NCBI RefSeq assembly: GCF_022201045.2
Contig: NC_068564.1
Span: forward strand, 21,357,001 to 21,421,000
Direction: 5' to 3'
Length of the DNA: 64,000 bases
Origin: Citrus sinensis
Taxonomy: Eukaryota; Streptophyta; Magnoliopsida; Sapindales; Rutaceae
The position numbers and the translations under genes are program-made. The notes under the pieces are model-generated. The model worked only from the letters and a program-made list of their open reading frames with translations, did not search any database and had not been told where the DNA came from. Of the stretch, positions 21,901-34,341 are shown one piece after another; positions within the stretch are counted from its first letter, which is position 1, and every line of letters begins with the position of its first letter.

Positions 21901-22387
21901 AGTATATGTGCACTATAACATTAATAGGATTCTGCATCATACAACTAGAAAATGGAGTCATGGGTTAAAAAAATGACAAAATGAAGTACTTTAAATTGGA
22001 TGGACTTAAAAGAAAAAACAGAACAAAAGCCATTAAGTTAACATGAAACTGTGTTGCAGCAAAAGAAAAAACATTATCATAAGTATATCCCCAATACAAA
22101 AGTAGAAGATTACTGCATAACATATTATTAAAGTTGTTCCAACAAAAAGACTGTAACCCATGACTTGATAATATGATAAATTATGCAATAAGGTCCATAA
22201 ATAAGACAGCTAAGCTACAACAAAATACTGGTGGATACAAAGTTTTGTTACCTATACACAGCAAAACATAACTTGATTCAAAAGGTCAACATTCCATAGC
22301 ATTAAAATTAGACTACCTTTCCATACAAATACCCAACAAGAGTTTAATGTGGTCATGCTTCTGCCAACCATATACTTTTGTGAATGG
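18937..22387. other. Intergenic region
   Basis: The left end continues the DNA that followed the carrier pseudogene before the gypsy insertion. A diverged direct duplication with spacing about 110 bp (CTAGTTTGA, AACATAGTCA, ATGAAGTG) lies at 19085-19265. A 13-base inverted repeat GGGTGTAGATAAC/GTTATCTACACCC is at 20688-20700 and 20757-20769. The minus-strand frame at 20921-21238 (105 residues) has no recognised domain. Confidence 0.5.
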
Positions 22388-22800
22388 TCAGACAATTTGA
22401 TCCTTTAACATAGACACATCTATCTTCTGCCTGAGAGTAGGGCCATCATGAGGACCAAAATTGAAAGGAGATCCACTGCATAAGTACTCAATTATCTTGA
22501 GCACAAATACACCACAGTCCCCAGATCTAGGTCGTTGTTGGGGTACGCCAACAATCACCCTAATGACGTCATAAGGATCAATGGAAACACAGAACATTGG
22601 ACAGTCTCTGTGGAATCCTAGGCAAGTAATTAGCATTCGAGGCAACAATTCTCTCAAGTAGTTAATCCATTTAATTATTTATTTAGTCGGTATAAGTTCC
22701 GTTTGAGGATCATAGATCGTAATTCACCTTTCGACAAAATTGACTTCTGCTGCAACCCAATGTGCACCACCTAAGTTGATAGGCATATATATGTTCAAAG
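22388..22800 (-). pseudogene. Ulp1/C48 cysteine-protease domain fragment (A)
   Basis: The minus strand reads the catalytic core of a C48 (SUMO-protease-like) domain: His in GGAHWVAAEV (22757-22762), Asp in ITIYDP, then VPQQ and the Cys in SGDCGVFVLKIIEYL. In-frame TGA and TAA stops occur between the His and Gln motifs. Plant domains of this kind are often encoded by Mutator-like transposons as well as by host deSUMOylases; this one is only a fragment. Minus-strand open pieces at 24124-24324 and 24445-24702 could be upstream exons, but I could not assign them. Confidence 0.72.
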
Positions 22801-24854
22801 GGAAATTTGTAAACATTACATTAGTTTATTATTATCAATAGACTGTGTGATGAAGTATGTGAGACATGTATAAGTATTTCTTCATCTAGAAATCAGTACA
22901 TAAGTTCGATGAGATTTTGTAACGCACAGCCAAAATACAAGACGATAATGTCCGATTAAATGAACATACTGTGAAATATTTTATTATGAGGAAAATTTTA
23001 CTTATCCTCTCAATTTTAAACAGAAACAAATATCTCCGTATTCACCAGATAAATAAGATCATAAACATCAGTCTTAGGTGTGGAATTGAGTGAAAATGCC
23101 ACAGAATCATTTAAATCAACAGTTGACAAGTGCCTATTATAATATAACAAGTTTGTTATTAACTTGCATTAAATTTTCCCTAATGTTTGTATAATCTCCC
23201 TTTAATTGTGTTAATATGACAAGAAGCATTTTGTGCTACCTTGTCTTCAATTGCATATTAAATTACAACAATGTTTGTGCATATATTAAAACAATGTCCA
23301 TTCATAATAATGATAGCAAATGATGGATGTGGACAATATGACACCGCGAATATTAACATTCGCTATAAGGATTACTTGCCTGGTCAACAGACGACCAAGA
23401 TCACTCCCCCATCGTGAATCTATTAATTAGATAATGATCAAATTGTACCTTGTGGATCATTCTGCATGATGTTTGCATCTTCGTCCAGATCCTAGAAACA
23501 CTTACCTATAATGTAATAGCACCCAATTATTTTCCATCAACACAATCACATGTTTCATGGGGTGTATGTGTGTGTGTGTGTTGTCAGAACTAGTGACAGA
23601 TGATAATACACGTCCAAAAAATAAATTGATAATATTGTCAAGTACTGTAATCTATGATTTTGCTGACTCGTACTGAACACTGGAATACCCTTATAGTTAT
23701 CATGTAAATATTCAAGTTATGTACTTTATATTAGTGAGATATCTGAATTTTTCCTTGCCTAATGATCATCTAGAGTTCTCAAATCTCTAATATCTGCAAA
23801 TCGTATACAATATCAAGTTGTGTAGTATTGGTCTCTTAATGATGCATTTTACTTCGTTAGTGTACAATAACAAAAATAATTTAATTACTCTCATGTACTA
23901 CAGAAACATATATAATATAACTTGTTTACTCATTTGTAGTATTTGTAGAATATAGTTAAAAATTAAAGGTGTACTCTATTTTATGAACACATATTTGTAA
24001 TTTGTCTATATAATGCATATAAAATAAACTTTTTCACAATTATCAAAGTTTTCCAAATTAAATTTATACCGCTGAGGTCACGGTCAATAAATCCATAATA
24101 CAATGTAAAGTAGAATGTTAATGTCATAGTATCATTTCAATTACTTTAACAAAAAGAACCCATACTTCAGTATCAATGCAAGTGCACCTCTTTTCCTGCC
24201 AAACTGTGGAGTTGATCAACTGCTGCTTAACGAGCCTAAGGTAAACACTCAAGTGCTGAAATTTTAAAAAAAATGACATTTTTATATTTAGTAATTCTCT
24301 CTTGTGTACGTTATAAACAAGCAAAAGAGATAATTAAAAACTTACATCATTGTTCAACCAATCGCCCCAGACCACTGATTAAAACCAATTAGAATCAACG
24401 AAAAGTACTTCCTCGTAGAAATTCGTAACACTTAACGGTTCAAACTAAATGTCTATCAAGTTTTGATATTCAGCTTTGGCCTCAATATCTATTAAGTCCA
24501 GTTCTTCCACTTCTGTTGTGACTGCTAGCAAAACTGCTGTGAAATGGCTTGTAATATTAACTGGTACCGGCAAGCGATGCCTGATTTGTACAGCCCCATC
24601 AGCTGGCTGAATTCTCGCTCTCTTTATGCAATCCCCTCGTTCGTCGAATGGTTGCTGCTGATGAAACTGAAAATAGTTGGCCCCTTGTATCAGTGCAATC
24701 ATATCCCAACTGCACCCTTTGTATTTTAATTGCCAAAGTTACTGCCGGTTGTTAAATGTATTATTACAAACTGCAGTGTATAATACGTTTTTCATTGTGC
24801 AATAGTAACATCAAAATATCTTGGTCTGCACAAGCTGATTTGATCAATTTAAGT

Positions 24855-26067
24855 TGTTCTTGAAATACTATCTAAGCAACCCAAGAGGAGGGGTGAATTG
24901 GGTTATTAAAAATTAAGCTAAGCAAATCACACAACAATTTAATTTAATGTGTTAATGGAATCAAAAACAATAAATTCAATCAAGCATAATAATAGAAGAG
25001 TAAGGGAAGAGAAAACGAACACAAGAATTTTTACGTGGTTCTGCAATCCCCGCCTACGTCCACGCCTCCAAGCACACCGAGCTTGAGGATTTCACTATCC
25101 AAGTCTCCCAAGACTTCAAACACTTACAATTGACTTCCAAGGTGTCAATGGACCTTTACAACAAGAGATTATCCTCAATCTCTTAACTCAAGTGTATCCC
25201 AACACTTACAACCTCTTAAGGATAAAGATTACAAATGAATTTTCTCTCACACAATGTGTTTGATTACAAATGAATGCTCAATATGTGAATCAAAAAAACA
25301 AAAACAAGTTCAAAGCTCAATAATAGTTTTATGCTCAATATCAAGCTCAATAATAACTCTTGGATCTATCTTTACTTGAATTGGATTGAGTTTATTTATA
25401 GTTGGAGTTGAAAACTAGTCGCTATTGACTTTCTACATGAAAACAGTTCGCCGTGAATCGTTATCGGTTAACCGTTTTGACTGGTCCAAGTTACCGTTGG
25501 GCTGAATTTCAAATAAACAGTTAACCGTTTGTCACTATCGGTTAACCGTTAATTTCCAAAGACCTACAAAACAAATTTGGCTTAACCGTTCTCACTAAAC
25601 GGTTCAACGTTAGCAATCTAGAAATTATCGGTTCACCGTTTTTCCAAAAACGGTGAACCGTTATTTTCTAGAATCATCATTTTAACAATCCTTTGCAGAA
25701 CATGTTTGTTGGAAATTATCGGTTCGTTGTTTTTCAAAAACGGTTAGCCGTTTGCTACAGTGAAACTATTTTTCAAAATTATATTTTTACCCCAAAACTA
25801 TCTATAATTATACTATGGCCCAAATCATCATAAAACTTTATAAATCAGTCCATTTTCGTAGTTTTAAAACTTTTTTAATTTGACCATGAACTTGAAAACT
25901 AACCAATTCTATAAAATCATTTTTCCTTTAAGTATAAAACCTTATATTATCAAAATAATGATTTGTTTAAAATATATGAAAAATAATTTGAGCTTTTAAA
26001 ACCTTAATCATTCTTAATCTTGTTTGTTATCATCAAAATCAACATTATGGATACATATATGCTAACA
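24855..26067 (-). repeat. LTR-like repeat with palindromic CGGTTAACCG motifs
   Basis: Ends TGTTAGC (minus strand, 26067) and AGAACA (24855). Near the start the minus strand reads TTGATTTTGATGATAACAAA, and near its end AATTCACCCCTCCTCTTGGG; both remind me of plant LTR termini. About ten degenerate CGGTTnACCGTT palindromes fill 25464-25752. I find no matching 5-bp target duplication, so a solo LTR is likely but not proven. Confidence 0.45.
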
Positions 26068-26474
26068 ATTCTGGTACAATTAATGTTAATGCCTGGAACA
26101 TCACTAGCATGATGTGTACGTGCTGTCTGTTACATATCTTATGAGAACATAACTTATTATGATATTTGAGCGTGGAATATCTAATGACTACTGGTTAATA
26201 TACTAAAATTATACTTTATTACTAAATCATTGTAACACTTATATTATCCTTTAATTGATGATAATAATTGCCTTTTAGTCCCTCTAATGCCACCCTAATT
26301 CCAGCTTATCTCATACTTGATTATCAGCATTACTGTCATATTGACCAAAGTTTGTACATGGCCTTCTTAATGTCTTGCTGGGATATCATGCGAGCATCAT
26401 GCTTACATACTTGTGTTATTGTCATTTTATTTGTATCCGCTATTGTCACAATGTGTATCAAGTTTTATTTCGAG

Positions 26475-26494
26475 ATATATATATATATATATAT
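26475..26494. repeat. AT dinucleotide microsatellite
   Basis: Ten AT units. Confidence 0.9.
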
Positions 26495-27211
26495 TGGGTA
26501 TAACACGACTGCATATGTTTTATTTTTATCAAAACATATATTTTATGTACGCATCATATATTCATGTAAATTTCTATGGATTTCGATCGCTTAGACCCAA
26601 CTTCAGTAAAACTAAAGGAGAGGCCATGATTGCAATAAACATGGGATGTCATATTGTAAATTCGTAGGCGATTTATCAAGCTCTAAACATGCTCTAACTA
26701 CTGTAACTTAAGCATTCTTCGCTTGTTCAGTTGAACTAACAATATTATGATTGGCTTAATATATAACATATAAGCATAAGTTATTGACTAACTTATAAAC
26801 TGTTGAAGTAAGATAAACTCGTAAATGCCATAGCAATTGTTTCATCAATGATTTTCCCAGTGCAACAACATTATTGATAGAACTATAAATATATATTGTG
26901 CTTACTTTCTACAGCCATGACCCTTCTGCGTCGACCTTCTGCCCTGAGTGATATACTTCTTCTCAAACAACTTGGCACGTGCATTTTGTTCAACCTCATT
27001 CGTTATACTAAATGTATAGGAACATTTAAGTATTTTTTCCTTCACCTGGTTAGTATAGCACATGACCAACTGAATGGCCAAATCCTTTCTGGCCTCGTCT
27101 GAGTCGTACTGTACAATCCATTTAAAACAAAAAGAAACAAGCTTAAAAATTTAGTATGTGGAATATTACTAGTGATCAAGAAACTTCCTTTCCATCATGA
27201 TTATACTTTTA

Positions 27212-27832
27212 GGCGATGTTTGTTTTTTTTTCTGAAATCTGAATAGACCTGAATTAGTCTGAATTTTGAATAGGTCTAAATGTCTGAATCTAAATAATAT
27301 GTTTGTTTTTTCGTCTGAATCTCGAAAAATAAGTATTAAGTTGTTTGTTTTTTTCAACTTAAAAAGCTGAAAATATGTACTTTTACATTTGTATCCTTAT
27401 TAAATTTGAATGTCAAATAAATAATATATTAAATACCACAATATTTTAACATTTATAAGTAAAACTATATTCAAGTGAATACATAATTATTTTGGAATTT
27501 TAATATATAAAATACCATAAATTTCAAATTTTATCATATATAATATAAGAAAGAAAAAATAGGGATATTTTTATGTGGGGTAAATATCTATAGGTGAGTT
27601 TTGGGATAGACATGAAAAATAAATTATAAAACAGGGATATTTTTTACATTAGCAAGTAATTGACTTAATTCAGATTTCTCCATTAAGTAAAAAGCCAAAA
27701 AAATTAGCTTATTTTATTAAGTCAAAATTATCTAAAAAGTCTCATTAAGTTATAAAAACAAACACTTCTAATTAACTTAATTAATTAAGTTAAGTCACTT
27801 TAAGTCATTAAGTTAAAAAACAAACGTCACCT
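27212..27832. mobile_element. hAT-like MITE
   Basis: About 620 bp with terminal inverted repeats GGCGATGTTTGTTTTTT and AGGTGACGTTTGTTTTTT, flanked by an imperfect 8-bp duplication (TACTTTTA/TAGTCTTA). It lies in the C48 pseudogene between its Cys exon and last exon. A partial second copy is at 57010-57135. Confidence 0.65.
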
Positions 27833-28494
27833 TAGTCTTACTATCACTATCATGCAACTTAAACAGAAACATCTCGTTATGGACAAAAAGGACATATATA
27901 ATGAATTGCATATAACAATATAATTATTAAAATAAGTCATCATCAGGCTGAACTTGGCAACAAAACTTATATGCGTCCAGGTTTCGTTCTTTCCCAAGGT
28001 TTTGCATATACTATATGACAAACAGTCCACAATCATAATTATTAGGTTGTTTGTGCATTCTCTTACTGTGAACCACAGTAAAACTCTAAAACAAGAATTC
28101 ACTTCGAAATAACATCTTTATGTCATCTTGCCATACTTCATCAAGTGCTCTCATCTGCCGCAAAACAAAAACCCAACAAAAGTCTAAATTAACAAGCACT
28201 TTTTTTGAATTATTAAATCTAAGCATCGGCACAACAAAATCTGATATCATCATTGTTTTTGCTTCTTCATAGAAAGATTTTTCCCTTGACGAACTTTGCA
28301 GTGGATCCCATATCTTAGTACATCTATAAGGAATGTTCACAACAATATACCAGTGCAACTCCTCGTGGTTTATTGTGGTATATATTTGGATCAAGCATCA
28401 ATTTCATAATATCAACATATCGCATTTTTGTCGTAGTTATTGGTAGTAGTAATTTTTTTCCATACCTGGTTACAGCGCAACAGGTCTTGCACAT

Positions 28495-29785
28495 TGTTGA
28501 GTGTTAGAAAGTATATATTTATAAAGGAGAAAATCGTCATTTTACACTTCAAGTTTCACTAACATCCCTACTTTTATGTATTTAAGTCTCTTGTGATTTA
28601 ATTATGTGTGTTGTATTATAATTAAATATTTTATGTATTTTAGGGGCATCATGGTCATTTCACAATAAATGAGAGATCAGACAGCAAAACAGACATATAA
28701 AAAGAAAAATGGCATTATTCACATGTATGATACTATTCACATGTACGATACTGTTCAAGACACTGTTCACATATACGGAACGATGACGTGACATTGACCG
28801 ATGATGTGGCATTGACCGATGAGCTTTCACGATCCTATTGGATTAAAATTCTTATGTAATGTTGATCGATGACGTGGCAGCATGTTAGTGGACCAAAAAT
28901 CGTGCGTACGGTACATGCATATACAGGGAATTATTTACAACCAAACTGAATCACTATTCAAGCCGCCTCACTGTTCATAGCGTCACTATTCAAACCGCGT
29001 GGTCAAACTGCATGGTCAAACCGCGTACTGTTGACCGATGACGTGGCACAATCTTGAGCGTCCAAATTGTTTTTAATCCGATATTTATGATTTACTCAAT
29101 GTATCTATAAAAAGGGGGCTCCCCCCTAATTTGGCATCCCTGAATTCATTTTTGAGTTCAATTTTTTATAATTCCTTCTCTATCTTGTATTTTCTACGTA
29201 TTTTAACAAATTCCATTTTGTCCCTAGTTCAATTATGAGTAGCTAATTTTCTTTCAAATTTGGTTGAAGGTGAAGTCTCAACATGTTCCATGGACTTTAT
29301 TTGGTAAATTTAATTTCTCTTCCCCTCTGATTTTTATGGATATTTTGACTTTTCGTCGATAGAAAGTAATAATCTTGTTTAGATACCGCACTAGTTTAAC
29401 CGGCTCCCTAGTACAAGGTTATTGCTATTTGGCACGATAAGCCTTTAGCACCATATTGATTAGAGTGTAGTGCATGAAAAGTGGAAATTTCCCTCATGAT
29501 TTAATTGGCATTAATAAGGAATATTTAGCTCATGGTGCATGTTGGTACAGATCCAGATACCCAAGTGCTTCATTTTAATAGTTTTCTCTTTAATTTATTC
29601 CCGCCATTTTAATTCAAATTTTAGGATAATCTAAGTCACTTTCATCACAAATCCAACCACCCACTTAAGAAAATTAATTCTACACATAATTAAAATTCAC
29701 CTCTTCGTGGGATCGACACTCGTCATCACTAATCTATTTTATAATAGATTCATGCACTTGCGAGTTCAATAAAATTTGCACAACA
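28495..29785 (+). mobile_element. Solo LTR of the same gypsy family
   Basis: A 1.29-kb segment running TGTTGAGTGTTAGAAA to TTTGCACAACA, homologous over its length to the LTRs of the 6595-18931 element but in opposite orientation and more diverged. TATA box TCTATAAAAA at 29104-29113. Flanks CACAT and CATAT differ by one base, fitting an aged 5-bp target duplication. No internal sequence, so it arose by LTR recombination. It sits in the C48 pseudogene. Confidence 0.9.
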
Positions 29786-30212
29786 CATATACCACGCCCT
29801 CAAGCCATTCCACGTCCCAAGCCACGAAACATCACTTCCTTGAACCAGAACCTGTTGCTGAATCCAATCACAAGCATGTCACGAAACCTTACTATAATTA
29901 GTTGTATTCTTACCTAAATTCAAATAAATATGTTATATTACAGAATGTTCTGTGTCATGTTGTATTTAATTATAAAAAGCATAATGCAAAGATCATCTGA
30001 TCTGCACTTTTTAAAAAGTAACAAATTCGATAAGTTGTCCAGTTTCATTTCGATTAACCTTCGATGCACTCTTTTATTTGTTGTCAATCTCACTGTAATG
30101 TCTCATATTTTTCTAGTACAATACCAACTTAACAAGTTTTAAATTCATTATTGAGCAAAATGAAGAAAATACTAACAATTTGTTCATGTGCCTACTACAA
30201 TACCCATCACAG

Positions 30213-30906
30213 TAGGGATGGCAAAATCCTCCATGGGTTTGGGGCCCCATGAAGCCCCACCTCAAATGGGAAAAATTTTGAATAATTTTTGGGAAATGGG
30301 GTGGGGAGTGGGAGGAAAATAATCTCCAAATTCTTAATGGGGTGGGGTTTGGTTTTGTACTCCCCACCCCACCCCCACCCCAATCCCCATTATACATAAA
30401 TATGTTTTTAATTCTTATTTAATAATTTTTATTTTATCAATTACAATGTCAATTAATAATTTTTTTTAATTTTTATGCAATATAAACAAGATATGAATGA
30501 AAGAAAATCCTATAATATTTTTCAACTCTAAAAACATTGTTATATTTTCTTTTCTCTTTTAATGTGCTACGCTCTTTAAATATTTTTCACTTTTAATATC
30601 ATTTTAAGATATTGTTTCAAACTTTTAGATTTTTTTAAAAGAATTTAAATACTTTATAATATGATGATGATTTTATTTTAAGTCTCTAATTTTTAACTTA
30701 CTAAAATAATGTATTTATACATATTATAAAATAGATACATGAGGAATAGGATGGAGATGGGGAAATCATTCCCCACATGGGTATTCTCCATCCCCACCCC
30801 ACTAAATTTATTGGGGAATGGGGTGGGGAATGGAGGCAAAATTTTCTAATGGAGTGGAGAATGGGGTAGGCCTCCCCACCCCCGCCCCGCCCCATTGCCA
30901 TCCCTA
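30213..30906. mobile_element. Non-autonomous hAT-like element with perfect 8-bp duplication
   Basis: 694 bp with inverted ends TAGGGATGGCAA and TTGCCATCCCTA, flanked on both sides by CATCACAG (30205-30212 and 30907-30914). Subterminal regions are G/C-rich (repeats of GGGGTGGGGA and complement) around an AT-rich core. No transposase frame. Confidence 0.88.
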
Positions 30907-33900
30907 CATCACAGCAGTTAAATTACCAAGGTCCCAATAATTGAATATAACACATTGCTTTACGGACATATTCAATAGACATATAACAGATAAACAACAA
31001 GAACACAAAATTTTTATCACTATCTCCACTCATATACTTAAATATCATTTCCTTCTTTTAATTCATTGCATACGTTGTGCACATCATAAAATGACATTAG
31101 GTGGAAATTACTAACTGCAAAATACGTTGGAAGGAACCACCTCCTTGGAATTTGTTGCCCATTTTCCTGTTCATTCTTTGCTAGCCTCTCAGCAACGACT
31201 GAAATTATCTGAAAATAAAAGCACGAATTTAATTAAATTGAAAATTTTATTTTCTGACCTAAAGCCTAAAACCCCCAACAATTTTTCCAACACCATTTAC
31301 TCACCGAACCATTTATCTATCTTTTTGGGCATAGTGACAACATCTCCTTTTGACTCAATCAATTTATTTTGTTACGACAACATATTCATTATAAAACAGC
31401 CATAATTAGAAGTTGTTACACCAACATATAACCATGGAAAAAAAATTCTCAGTTTTTCAACAATGCTTAAAGGACGAACCATGCACCATACCTTTGATCT
31501 AGATCTTCATTCATTATTTATTCAATCAACTGAATATGAAGATCATACATAGGCCAACGCACAACGAATAGGCTAGCCTGAAACGACCTATGCATGTACA
31601 TTCCATATCCCAATAATTCACTTGTCGATTTCCCAACCCAACAAGCATTCCAGCATAATACCTTAAAGGACTCTTTATCGAGGATGAAACCATTTTTGTA
31701 TTATCCATTTTACCCTGTGTTGATTAGAAAAAACAGTAAACAATGTGCTAAAAAAATTTACCTGACAATAATTCCCACAAATTCTTTATTAGCTACACAA
31801 AATTACTTGTATCACAAAAGACAAGGTTAACAACCGTAAGACACAATAAAAAAGACTAGCAAACTAATCATTAATCATCACTCACATCCAACCTTCTAGA
31901 AACATGTTCAGGACCCGCACCAACCTCCCTCACTGTCTTACTTTTCTTTCCATTGCCATTGCCATGCCATATGATCCCTTCGATGATTTCATCGCTTGAT
32001 CCATCCATTTCAATCGATTCATAATTCAGAGTTGTAATCTATCCAATCTCAACTGGACGGCTCCCCATGTCCTTTATTTGACAAATAATCTCAGCAGCCA
32101 CCTGGTTTATATCAACAACATCGGCATGTAGCTCATGTGCCCATTGTCCAATCTGTTTGCCATTACCATAACTCTTTCTGCTCTCTATTTACCAATTGAT
32201 AACTTTCCCCACCTTGATCAACTACTTTGCAACCTTTCATTACACTTCCACGCATAGCAACCTGAAGCAAGGATTATTTAGAAATAATCTTTCATCGGTA
32301 ATGCCATGTTATACAAATATGCCATTAAATTCCTGTCTTTAATTACAATAAGACTATGATAATTATACAATGACATGCTTAAACCAATTCAACATCTTAA
32401 TTTCTACGTTTTTTTTTCCTTTATGTGCTATCTTATAATCAAACAATTGTTACAGTTTAAACTCATACCACCCTAATTTACCTTTTTTTGGTTAGTTAGC
32501 CTTTCTTCAGCCCTCCCCTACAAACATCAACCCTATAACTGTAATTACAAACCTTTTCAATTTTAAAAACTTTCACCCCAAGGCCTTCCCACCCCAATTA
32601 CCCATTAAAAATAAGTCCTTAGCTGACACAATTCGAAAGCAACATCAAAGAGAACACACTAATTCCCTGCGGAATATTTTATAAAAGTATTCAACAGTCT
32701 AATAAAATACGTGTTTTCCTTTTTATATTGAAAGGCAAACACATGAAATTACCAAAGCGTCTGGTCCTAATTATTATAATAAAATAACATTCTAACCAAA
32801 AGTATGAAATATTAAAAAAAAATACACTAAGTTCTCTAATCTGGACAAACTAATAGCATTCTACAAGAAATCCAAAAATTTGAAAACATTCTACAACTTG
32901 TGATCCAGGTCCAAATCATGTCAAATTTTCCATCAATCCTAAGAGCCAATTCCAGCAAAATCAAATATTCGCAATTGAAAACATTTCAAATATAGGTCCA
33001 AAATTAACGAATTTTCAAAATTAACAGCCTCTTATAGGTTTAAAGGTCACCATTATTCGTACGTCGGTAATGCCCTTAGGCAAATAGAACAAGAAAAACA
33101 TATATTATACTCGAAATATGTAATTAACCACCTACATAAAAAGTTACATTTGCAGCATATATTCACAAATTCATTCTTGCATACCTTGTTTGTCCCAATG
33201 CCTCCTTGCTTATCCAACCACTTCATAAATTTTCTTATTTTGTAAGCATCCCACCTGACAACCGGACACATTGATGCATCTTTTCTACTTTTCCCATAAA
33301 AAACAGAATTTATGTACAATACCTAGATGACCTCAGAAAAATGGACACCCAATACAATTATATACATTAAAATCCTCATACACGTAATACAAATAATGCA
33401 AATCAATAAATGAATTCATAATATTATACCAAAACAATAAATAACCAACTATTTTTAATAATATACCAAGTCCTAGAGGTTAATGATTAAATGATTTCAA
33501 ATTAAGCACTTGTTTACCCATAAGGCCCTCGGATTGTAAATCACTTTTTCATCAAACATCCAACTTCTGCAAGAAATATCTATCAAACAAAATAATAATA
33601 AAAAATTTGTGTAGATAGCATATTTACCTGAAGATAAAGCAAACAACCCCCAACATATGACAATTTCTCTTCCTTGTATCTTGTTATCCCATCCATTAGC
33701 CTACCAAAACAACAAGACGCTCAATTCCTTGATTTTATTGTTTTCACATCTGTCAATGAAAAAAAATATTCTGAACTAGTATGGACTCCCCCTGGTGGAC
33801 ATAACACTGCATACAGTGCGAACAACATAAATGCTACTTTAAATTCATCATCATCACAACTTGATCTACTTATGATTTCAACCAACTTCTTAATGTTTAC

Positions 33901-34341
33901 ACCCTTAGACATGACTTCAAACCTTTCTACATATCCAGAAACTTGATTTATGTCACCATCTAATTCCACATGCATTCCTCTATCAGAAATACCTATTATT
34001 TGTCCAAAACTCTATGCACTTAGCTCTAATTCCCGACCATTAACACATAATACCGACCTTGTCGTGTCAACCCTCTATAATAACCACTCACAAAGTTTTC
34101 ATTTCGAACAACCACACTTCATCTCCAGTAATTGCCCAAATCCAATAGAGCACAAGGCTGCTCTTTGTTCTGCCCTCAGTTTCCCTATAACGGAAGCCAA
34201 TCGCTCAGGCACACACCTCGATACAAACTTCGGTCTTTCTCCACTCAAACGAAATAATTTGTGCCTTCCAATTGTGTACTTGTGCCTTTTATCAATCGGC
34301 AAATTCTTGAATGCCATTCCAGTTTCCTTCCTAATCTGCAA

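Larger units (their letters stand above)
26915..34341 (-). pseudogene. Decayed multi-exon Ulp1/C48 protease-family gene (B)
   Basis: Minus-strand exon remnants in order: 34341-33721 (FKNLPIDKRHKYTIGR, RCVPERLASVIGKL, then FKVAFMLFALYAVLCP) with three in-frame stops between the halves; 33698-33627 (YVGGCLLYLQ before a GT donor); about 33319-33187 (CPVVRWDAYKIRKFMKWLDKQ); about 32290-31880 (acidic linker, stops); 31218-31112 (RRWFLPTYFA); 28394-28140 with catalytic His and Asp (LHWYIVV, KIWDPL); about 28060-27940 with catalytic Cys (QPNNYDCGLFVI, then TAG); and 27120-26915 (QYDSDEARKDLAIQLV). The order matches C48-containing plant proteins of transposon or domesticated type. Introns hold a solo LTR and two hAT-like elements. 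Minus-strand frames at 34871-35095 and 35177-35389 might be earlier exons. It is not functional as it stands. Confidence 0.7.

Noticed and set aside
24445..24702. 85-residue minus-strand frame as an exon of C48 fragment A
   Set aside because: Two frames look equally open and no motif links it to the protease, so it is only mentioned.
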